Source: Alistipes sp. CAG:268
GTDB lineage: Bacteria; Bacteroidota; Bacteroidia; Bacteroidales; Rikenellaceae
Direction of reading: 5' to 3'
NCBI GenBank assembly: GCA_000434235.1
Contig: FR892001.1
Location: 8,878 to 28,730 of the forward strand
DNA: 19,853 nucleotides
Part shown: positions 14,187 to 19,853 of the stretch, in pieces
How positions within the stretch are numbered: position 1 is the stretch's first letter
Layout of the letters: each line of letters opens with the position of its first letter
Translations under genes and position numbers: made by a program
The notes under the pieces: generated by a model
What the model was told of the DNA's origin: nothing
The model's database searches: none
The model's input: only the letters and a program-made list of their open reading frames with translations

Positions 14187-15281
14187 TTACGGCTCCTGCC
14201 GCAGTTTGTGGATGATGCCCAGCACGGAGGTCTCGCGGATCTCACCGCGGCGCTTCATCTCCCAGATCGTGCGGGCGATGTAACGCTCGATGTCGCGCTG
14301 GAGTCGTTTGTAGAGCGGGCAGGTGATGTAGTTCTCGTTGTCGAGCAGCACGTCGCGGATCGACCGCAGTGAGTTGGTGTAGTTGGCCATCTCGTTCTTG
14401 AGGGCCACGCCCCGCTTCTCGGAGGCCGTGATCCGCGCGATGGACATCTGGCGCAGTTTTTCGCAGACCGAGTTGAGCAGTACGAGCACCACGTTGTCCA
14501 TCAGCGTGTGGCCGTGCATGAACAGGTAGGTGTTCTCGGGCTTCACGCCCCGTGCGCGGAGCTGCTCCTCAAACTCCCGCATCGGCTCGATCATCCGGGG
14601 GTTGCGCTGTGCGAGGAGGCGTTCGCGCTTCTCGACGTTGCGCTGCAGCCAGGCCAGCGTGTTGGCCCCGTTGTCCGCCAGGTCGAGGTAGCCGATGCGT
14701 ACCGACGACTTGAAGTCGATGAGCGGGAAGACGCTCTCCGAGGAGAGCTGTGCCGAGAAGGCATACCACACGAAGAGCGGGTAGATCGTGCACGAGTAGT
14801 CGTGCATGAAGCGCACGAAGTCGAAGATGTGCGTATCGTTCTTGGTGGCCTTCACGCAGACGTTGTGCAGCGAGGGGGCGTAGCAGAGGTAGTTCTCGGT
14901 GGCGTAGGCGTAGGTGTGGAACATGAATTTGGCTCCGAGGACCTCCTTCGACTGCTCGGTGCGTCCGGCGAACAGGTAGTCGAAGTCCGAATCGACGCAC
15001 AGCAGCATCTCCTCCGACGAGTCGGGGATCATGCCCATGAGCACCTTTTTGCCCTTGGGCAGGTCGCCGCGGTCGGGCACCGAGATTTCGAAGCGCAGGT
15101 AGGGGTTGTGGAAGTGGTCGAAGATGCCCCGCCAGAAGGCCACGTCCTCGTAACCCTCGACATAGACCCTCACCAGCCGCTGGTCCGGGTTGGCGGGCAG
15201 CGGCCGGGGCAGTTCGTCGAGCGTCGCCGGACGCGTGAAGGGGTTCATGCGGCGCAGTTTTTCCCGAATCTTGGTTCCCAT
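14187..15281 (-). CDS. DUF4435 (TOPRIM-like) domain protein, stand-alone
   Basis: 364 residues, no signal peptide. The N-terminal part has the TOPRIM-like pattern of DUF4435: VYVEGYEDVAFW with E42 and D46, then LLCVDSDFDYLF with D97, D99 and D101. These acidic residues would hold a metal ion for nucleic-acid cleavage or phosphoryl transfer. The middle (about 115-270) has YATENYLCY and FMHGHTLMDNVVL. The C-terminus is helical. DUF4435 proteins often sit beside an AAA ATPase in defence loci; AriB of the PARIS system is one. No ATPase is nearby here, only lysC and a SUI1-like gene. The upstream -7 box lies so close that the ATG at 15281 would be almost leaderless. M12 (ATG at 15248, MNPFTRPATLDEL), with about 35 bases of leader, is a credible alternative start. 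Confidence 0.8.
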   Translation of the reverse strand: MGTKIREKLRRMNPFTRPATLDELPRPLPANPDQRLVRVYVEGYEDVAFWRGIFDHFHNPYLRFEISVPDRGDLPKGKKVLMGMIPDSSEEMLLCVDSDFDYLFAGRTEQSKEVLGAKFMFHTYAYATENYLCYAPSLHNVCVKATKNDTHIFDFVRFMHDYSCTIYPLFVWYAFSAQLSSESVFPLIDFKSSVRIGYLDLADNGANTLAWLQRNVEKRERLLAQRNPRMIEPMREFEEQLRARGVKPENTYLFMHGHTLMDNVVLVLLNSVCEKLRQMSIARITASEKRGVALKNEMANYTNSLRSIRDVLLDNENYITCPLYKRLQRDIERYIARTIWEMKRRGEIRETSVLGIIHKLRQEP

Positions 15282-15288
15282 ACTTCAA

Positions 15289-15320
15289 CAAAGATAGAAA
15301 TTTTGCTAATTTTGCGCAAA
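15289..15320 (-). promoter_or_regulatory. promoter for the DUF4435 gene
   Basis: On the minus strand TTTG (15320-15317), a 20-base spacer and TATCTTTG (15296-15289) fit the phylum consensus very well. The -7 box ends only 7 bases before the first possible ATG. The promoter overlaps the opposing -7 box at 15307-15314. Confidence 0.8.
15307..15314 (+). promoter_or_regulatory. -7 box for the SUI1-like gene
   Basis: TAATTTTG matches TAnnTTTG and would give a leader of about 50 bases. The -33 region is poor (TTCA). It lies inside the promoter of the divergent DUF4435 gene, so the two cannot be bound by polymerase at the same time. Confidence 0.6.
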
Positions 15321-15368
15321 ATAACGGCGCCTTTCCGGCGTTTAATTCCTACTTTTCGAACACATCCT

Positions 15369-15716
15369 ATGGCTGACAACGACTGGAAATCCCGCCTCGG
15401 GATGGTCTACTCGACCAATCCCGATTTCGAATACCGGACCGACGAGCGGACCGAGCCCGAGACGTTGCCTCCCGCACGGCAGCAGCTGCGTGTGTGGCTC
15501 GACCGCAAGCAGCGTGCCGGCAAGGTCGTGACGCTCGTGCGGGGCTTTGTCGGACGCGAGGCGGATCTGGCCGATCTGGCCCGCCTGCTGAAGACCCGCT
15601 GCGGCGTCGGCGGCGCCGCCAAGGAGGGCGAGATCATCATCCAGGGCGATCACCGTGACCGCGTGGTCGAGATACTCACCAAGGCCGGCTACGGCTGCAA
15701 AAAGGCGGGCTCCTGA
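15369..15716 (+). CDS. SUI1/eIF1-like translation factor (YciH family)
   Basis: 115 residues, cytoplasmic. A variable, acidic N-terminus (1-35) precedes the SUI1 fold with VWLDRKQRAGKVVTLVRGF (42-60), ARLLKTRCGVGGAAKEGEII (71-90) and IQGDHRDRVVEILTKAGY (91-108). These match the core of eukaryotic eIF1 and bacterial YciH, which sharpen start-site choice on the small ribosomal subunit or affect translation under stress. I chose the ATG at 15369 (MADNDWKSRLGMVYSTN) because the longer upstream-open frame crosses the divergent gene and its promoter. Its stop is followed after 4 bases by the ATG of the next gene, so the two are likely co-transcribed and may be translationally coupled, though no functional link is obvious. 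Confidence 0.92.
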   Translation: MADNDWKSRLGMVYSTNPDFEYRTDERTEPETLPPARQQLRVWLDRKQRAGKVVTLVRGFVGREADLADLARLLKTRCGVGGAAKEGEIIIQGDHRDRVVEILTKAGYGCKKAGS

Positions 15717-15720
15717 CGTG

Positions 15721-18690
15721 ATGTGCCATCCGAAAAAGATCCTTGCCGCTCTCGGCCTGCTGGCGTGTCTGCTGGCGTGCGTGCAGCGCGCCTCCGCGCA
15801 GTATTACACGTGGGGTGCCGACGCCCCGATGAAGTGGTCTACGGTCCGCACCCCCGACGTACGGATGATCTATCCCGACACGGCTGCGGCCCTGGCCGCC
15901 CGGACGCTCTTCTACGTGCGTGCGGTGCGTCCGTCGATCGACTACGGCTTCCGCCACGGCCCGATGCGCATCCCCTTCGTCCTGCACCCGGAGAATTTCG
16001 AGTCGAACGGATTGGTGATGTATCTCCCGAAGCGTGTGGAGTTCCTCACTTCGCCGGCCATTGACAGCTACTCGATGCCGTGGTACAAGCAGCTTGTGGC
16101 CCACGAGTACCGCCATGCCGTGCAGTACAACAACCTCGACCGCGGTGTGATCCGCGCCCTGAGCTACGTGCTCGGGCAGCAGGGATCGACCATCGGCCTG
16201 CTCTGCATGCCGATCTGGGCCATGGAGGGCGACGCCGTGATGTCCGAGACGATGATGTCGTCGTTCGGCCGGGGGCTCCAGCCCTCCTTCTCGATGGCCT
16301 ACCGCGCGATGGGGCGCGTGGGGCGCAACCGCCGGGGAACGCGCGACCGGCGCAATATCGACAAGTGGTTCTGCGGCTCCTACCGCGACTACATCCCCGA
16401 CCACTACGAACTGGGTTACCAGATCTGCTCGTATGCCTGGGAGCGCTACGGTGAGAACATCTGGGACCGGGTGGCTTGGTACGGATCGCGCAACCCCTAC
16501 CTGATCGCCACGACCCGGGCCGGGTTGGAGAAATATTACGACACGAATGTGTCGGAGCTCTTCCGTGAGACCTTCGACGAACTGGAGCGCTTCTGGGATT
16601 CGCTTCCGCAGACCGAGGACAGCGCCGCGACGCTCACGCCGCTGCCCGAGGGCAACCATACCACCTATCAGTGGCCCCTGCCGCTGGGCGATACGGCCGT
16701 GTTGGCCGTGAAGAGCGATTTCGACCGTACGTCGCGCTTCGTGATGATCGACCGGCGGACAGGCTGCGAGCGGACGGTGGCCCGCACGGGGCTCATCTCG
16801 ACACGGCCGTCGCTGGCCGACGGGCGGGTGTGGTGGACCGAGTACCGGCGTTCGACCCTCTTCCAGCAGCGGGTCAATTCGCAGCTCTGCTGCATGGATC
16901 TCACCGATGGCCGCCCCCGGACGGTCGCGGGAAACCGGCGGGCGCTCTATGCCACGGCGGTCCCCGGGGCGCTGGGATGGGTCGAGTATGCTTCCGACGG
17001 GCGCTATACGGTGATCGTCCGGCGCGGGGAGACGGGACCCGAGGAGCGGTTCGCCGTGCCGGCCGACAAGGAGATCCACGGGCTGGCGTGGGACGACCTG
17101 ACGGTGGCCTGGTATGTGCTTGTCACCGACGACGACGGCATGTGGCTCGGGCGTATCGACTGCGAAGGACTCCACCCGGTGACCCGGGGGGCCTACATCA
17201 CCCTCTCAGACCTTCGGGCCGGGGGCGGACGCCTCTATTTCGGCTCGATCGCCTCGGGACGGGACGAGGTGCATTGCTACGATCTGGTCGAACGGCGCGA
17301 ATTCCGCATCTCGACCTCGAAATACGGATCCTTCGATCCCGCCCCGGCCGGCGGGGGGCGCGTGCTGCTCACGACCTACGACCGGCTCGGCTACCGTGTG
17401 ACGGAACAGGCGGCGGACTCCCTGCCGACGGTCGTCGAACTGGCACGCCTGCCGCTCAATCTGGTCAATCCGCCGCGCAGGCGCTGGGAGGTAGTCAATC
17501 TCGATACGGTGCGCTTCACGCGGGCGGACTCCGTGGCACAGAGCGGCTCCTTCCGCCGCAAGCGTTATGCCAAGGTACCCAACCTGGTGAACGTGCACAG
17601 CTGGATGCCGTTGGCGTTCAATCCGTTCGCTGCGGTGGACGAACACGTCATCGATGCCAATCTGGGCGTGACGCTCCTTTCGCAGAACCTCCTCTCGAAT
17701 ACCGAAGCCTACCTCTCCTACGGATGGAACGGCTCGGAGGGGTCGCTTTTCAACCTCGGGGTGCGCTATACGGGCCTCGGCGTACAGTTTGACCTCGACG
17801 CCTCGTATGGCGGCAACCAGCTCTTCTATTCGCTGGCCTCGTATGATCCCGTGACCGGCAGCCCGGTCTATCAGTCGCGTCCGGCTCCCGACAAGTACTA
17901 CTCCGTGGGGCTGACGGCCACCCTTCCGATCTACATGCAGCGCGGCTACCATACGCGGCAGCTGTCGGTCTGGACCGGCTGGAACTACTCGAACGGCATG
18001 GTGGCCGACCTGGACAAGATCGAGTGGGTCGATGGCGGCATCCACAACATCCAGCGGGTCGGCTTCCGGAAGGGATTGCACAAGCTCTCGGTCGGCGTCG
18101 GCTTTGCCGACCAGGTGCGCATGGCCCACCGCGACCTGGCGCCGCGCTGGGGCTATTCGCTCTCGGCCTCCTACACGTGCGATCCGGTGAACCCCAATTT
18201 CAGCGACCTCATTTCGTTCTACGGCATGACCTATCTGCCGGGAGCTGCGCCTCACCACTCGCTGCAACTCGCTGCAACGTTCCAGACCTCGGTCGGCGGC
18301 TACAAGTTCCCGTCCGGATACGCTCCCCTGAGCTACAAGTCCACGCAGCTCATCCCGAGGGGCTTCTCCTCGTCGGAGATCGTTTCGAACGACTACACGG
18401 CCGCGCGGATCAACTACCAGCTGCCGCTTTGCTATCCGGAGGGCGGCATCGGGTCGGTTCTCTACATCAAGCGGATCCGCCTGGCCGCGGGCGGCGACTA
18501 CGCGCAGTTCCGCCGTCCGGGAGCGGACGGCATGGAGTGGCGGAGGATCTGGTCGGCGGGCGGCGATCTGATCTTCGACATCAACGCCTTCCGTCAGCCG
18601 GCCTCGGCGACGGCCACCTTCAAGCTCTCGTGCTACCATCCTTCGACGGGCGGAGTCTGGATTGCCGGCTCGCTCGGGCTGCCGTTCTGA
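15721..18690 (+). CDS. secreted protein with HExxH protease-like domain, beta-propeller-like middle and outer-membrane barrel-like C-terminus
   Basis: 989 residues. A signal peptide ends at RASA|QYYTWG (cut after residue 26); a lipobox reading at LLAC20 is less likely. Residues about 27-300 hold HEYRH (H128, E129, H132) followed by WAMEGDA with E169, the layout of gluzincin zinc peptidases such as the peptidase MA-like group. Residues about 310-620 show repeated short blades (TTYQWPLPLGDTAVLAVKSD, GRVWWTEY, GALGWVEYASDGRYTVIVR, GRLYFGSIASGRDEVHCYD), as in TolB-like propellers. From about 650 to the end there are alternating aromatic/polar strands (AYLSYGWNG, LSVWTGWNYS, YSLSASYTC), ending in Phe as in BAM-inserted barrels. 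The start at 15721 avoids overlap with the SUI1-like gene. I do not recognise a named family or substrate; the protein probably resides in the outer membrane with the protease-like part in the periplasm or outside. Confidence 0.75.
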   Translation: MCHPKKILAALGLLACLLACVQRASAQYYTWGADAPMKWSTVRTPDVRMIYPDTAAALAARTLFYVRAVRPSIDYGFRHGPMRIPFVLHPENFESNGLVMYLPKRVEFLTSPAIDSYSMPWYKQLVAHEYRHAVQYNNLDRGVIRALSYVLGQQGSTIGLLCMPIWAMEGDAVMSETMMSSFGRGLQPSFSMAYRAMGRVGRNRRGTRDRRNIDKWFCGSYRDYIPDHYELGYQICSYAWERYGENIWDRVAWYGSRNPYLIATTRAGLEKYYDTNVSELFRETFDELERFWDSLPQTEDSAATLTPLPEGNHTTYQWPLPLGDTAVLAVKSDFDRTSRFVMIDRRTGCERTVARTGLISTRPSLADGRVWWTEYRRSTLFQQRVNSQLCCMDLTDGRPRTVAGNRRALYATAVPGALGWVEYASDGRYTVIVRRGETGPEERFAVPADKEIHGLAWDDLTVAWYVLVTDDDGMWLGRIDCEGLHPVTRGAYITLSDLRAGGGRLYFGSIASGRDEVHCYDLVERREFRISTSKYGSFDPAPAGGGRVLLTTYDRLGYRVTEQAADSLPTVVELARLPLNLVNPPRRRWEVVNLDTVRFTRADSVAQSGSFRRKRYAKVPNLVNVHSWMPLAFNPFAAVDEHVIDANLGVTLLSQNLLSNTEAYLSYGWNGSEGSLFNLGVRYTGLGVQFDLDASYGGNQLFYSLASYDPVTGSPVYQSRPAPDKYYSVGLTATLPIYMQRGYHTRQLSVWTGWNYSNGMVADLDKIEWVDGGIHNIQRVGFRKGLHKLSVGVGFADQVRMAHRDLAPRWGYSLSASYTCDPVNPNFSDLISFYGMTYLPGAAPHHSLQLAATFQTSVGGYKFPSGYAPLSYKSTQLIPRGFSSSEIVSNDYTAARINYQLPLCYPEGGIGSVLYIKRIRLAAGGDYAQFRRPGADGMEWRRIWSAGGDLIFDINAFRQPASATATFKLSCYHPSTGGVWIAGSLGLPF

Positions 18691-18699
18691 TATTTTTCG

Positions 18700-18707
18700 T
18701 ATCTTTG
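18700..18707 (+). promoter_or_regulatory. -7 box for the penicillin-binding protein gene
   Basis: TATCTTTG followed by CACC is the common Bacteroidota -7 context. It lies just after the stop of the preceding gene and 17 bases before the ATG at 18725. No clear TTTG is visible about 20 bases upstream. Confidence 0.65.
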
Positions 18708-18724
18708 CACCAAAATTCCGGGAT

Positions 18725-19853
18725 ATGACACAACCGAAGAAGTCGGGCATCGGCCCGAAGACGATAAAATGGATCTGGGCGATCGCCTTCGCCCCGTTCG
18801 TCCTGCTGGCCCTGATGCTTGCGCTCACGGCGCTCGGCGTATTCGGGCGCATGCCCTCGTTCGAGGAGTTGGAGAACCCGCGCAGCAACCTTGCGACGGA
18901 GGTCTACTCTGAGGACGGTAAGGTCATCGGCACCTTCTTCGTGCAGAACCGCTCTCATCGGCACCTTCTTCGTGCAGAATCGCTCTTACGTGCAGTATGC
19001 CGACCTCTTCCCGGCCGACTCGACGCTCCACATCCGCCTCGACGGCCGTGAGGTGCCGCCGATCGTCGCGGCGCTCATCGCGACGGAGGATGTCCGGTTC
19101 CGCAGCCATTCGGGAATCGACATTCCCTCGCTGGCCCGTGTGGCGGTGAAGACCGTGCTCATGCAGAACACCTCGCAGGGCGGCGGATCGACCATCACGC
19201 AGCAGCTGGCCAAGAACCTCTTTCCGCGCGATACGGCCCGCAACCGCGGCCGCGTGGCCCGCATGGCCAAACTCGTCACCTCGAAGTTCAAGGAGTGGAT
19301 CACGGCCCTCAAGCTCGAGTACAACTATACGAAGGAGGAGATCGCCGCGATGTACCTCAATACGGTCGAATACGGATCGAACGCCTACGGCATCAAGTCG
19401 GCGGCGCACACCTTCTTCAACAAGGAGCCGCAGGACCTCAATGTCCAGGAGGCTGCCGTGCTTGTTGGGGTGGTGAACGCCCCGACGCGCTATTCGCCCG
19501 TGCGCAACCCCGAAAATGCGCTGGCTCGCCGCAACCTGGTGCTTTCGCGCATGGAGAAGGCCGGGGCGCTGACCCGCCGCGAGTACGACTCGATCGCTGC
19601 GCTGCCCATCGTGCTCAACTACAAGCCCGTGTCGCACAACGAGGGTACGGCCACCTATTTCCGCGAGATGCTCCGCCTGGTGATGACGGCCGACCGTCCC
19701 CGCCGCAACCAGTTCTACACTGAGTGGGACTACGAGGAGGCGGTGCGCGAGTATGAGGAGAATCCGCTCTACGGCTGGTGTCACAAGAATGTCAAGGCCG
19801 ACGGCACGCCCTACAACATCTACCGCGACGGACTGAAGATCTACACGACGATC
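18725..19853 (+). pseudogene. class A penicillin-binding protein (PBP1A type), frameshifted and cut by the window end
   Basis: Class A PBPs polymerise glycan strands and cross-link peptides in the periplasm. Residues 1-12 are cytoplasmic, about 15-40 a membrane helix, then MPSFEELENPRSNLATEVYS as in PBP1A. A 31-bp tandem duplication (18924-18985) shifts the frame, so translation from the ATG would stop at 19051 after 108 residues. From 18954 the third frame is open to the window end and carries all visible glycosyltransferase-51 motifs: EDVRFRSHSGID (catalytic Glu), GGSTITQQLAKNLF, KLEYNYTKEEI, YLNTVEYGSNAYGIKSAA and EAAVLVGVVNAPTRYSP. Removing one repeat copy restores one uninterrupted protein. 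The transpeptidase domain lies beyond the window. This may be a real null or switchable allele, or an assembly error; the otherwise intact coding sequence says any mutation is recent. Confidence 0.9.
18924..18985 (+). repeat. 31-bp tandem duplication disrupting the PBP1A gene
   Basis: 18924-18954 and 18955-18985 are identical except for one base (C at 18949, T at 18980; both AAY, Asn). The unit encodes IGTFFVQNRS. Because 31 is not a multiple of 3, the second copy moves the reading frame. Confidence 0.97.

Noticed and set aside
15676..18888. Two long minus-strand frames opposite the 989-residue gene
   Set aside because: They mirror the coding frame; the plus frame has a signal peptide, the HExxH motif and a barrel-like end.
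18954..19853. Programmed ribosomal frameshift in the PBP gene
   Set aside because: No slippery heptamer is seen at the junction, and the frame change is fully explained by the duplicated 31 bp.
1..19853. CRISPR arrays, tRNA genes, IS elements, phage genes or att sites
   Set aside because: I looked for regularly spaced repeats, cloverleaf-like segments, transposase or integrase motifs and flanking repeats, and saw none.

Overview
The window looks like a chromosomal segment of a GC-rich member of the Bacteroidota, most like Alistipes/Rikenellaceae. This is inferred from three things: the Bacteroidota-type promoters (TAnnTTTG -7 boxes, some with a TTTG about 20 bp upstream); the bamD-rpoZ(omega)-coaBC-recN gene order; and strongly G/C-ending codons with lipoprotein and 'ASA|Q' signal peptides. 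No database search was possible, so genus is a guess. I saw no tRNA, rRNA, CRISPR array, insertion sequence or prophage. No gene-free stretch exceeds 300 bases; the longest is about 243 bases, between bamD and greA, and holds two divergent promoters.

Layout. 1-6616 (minus strand) reads as one long unit from a textbook promoter at 6646-6676: bamD, rpoZ, coaBC, recN, a minimal nucleotidyltransferase, an erythromycin-esterase-like lipoprotein, then the first codons of another gene leaving the window. 6762-7414 is greA with its own promoter and a strong bidirectional terminator shared with mdh. 7429-10469 (minus) is dapD-birA-(promoter)-gcvH-mdh. 10522-14090 (plus) is a prolyl-oligopeptidase lipoprotein and aspartate kinase, ending in a strong terminator. 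14187-15281 (minus) is a lone DUF4435 TOPRIM-like gene. It diverges from a plus-strand pair: a SUI1/eIF1-like factor and, 4 bases later, a 989-residue secreted protein with a zinc-protease motif, a propeller-like middle and an outer-membrane barrel-like end. The last gene is a class A penicillin-binding protein (PBP1A type) with its own -7 box.

Functions are mostly housekeeping: outer-membrane assembly (BamD), transcription (omega, GreA), coenzyme A synthesis (CoaBC), DNA repair (RecN), lysine/diaminopimelate synthesis (DapD, aspartate kinase), biotin and lipoyl-carrier functions (BirA, GcvH), malate oxidation (Mdh) and cell-wall synthesis.

The points most worth a second look are: a 31-bp tandem duplication that frameshifts the PBP1A gene just before its glycosyltransferase domain; an A10 tract exactly at the CoaC/CoaB domain junction where slippage in either direction would release CoaC alone; the three-part 989-residue protein; the stand-alone DUF4435 gene; and several head-apart promoter pairs and inverted repeats in short intergenic regions. 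I did not find a convincing new multi-gene system.
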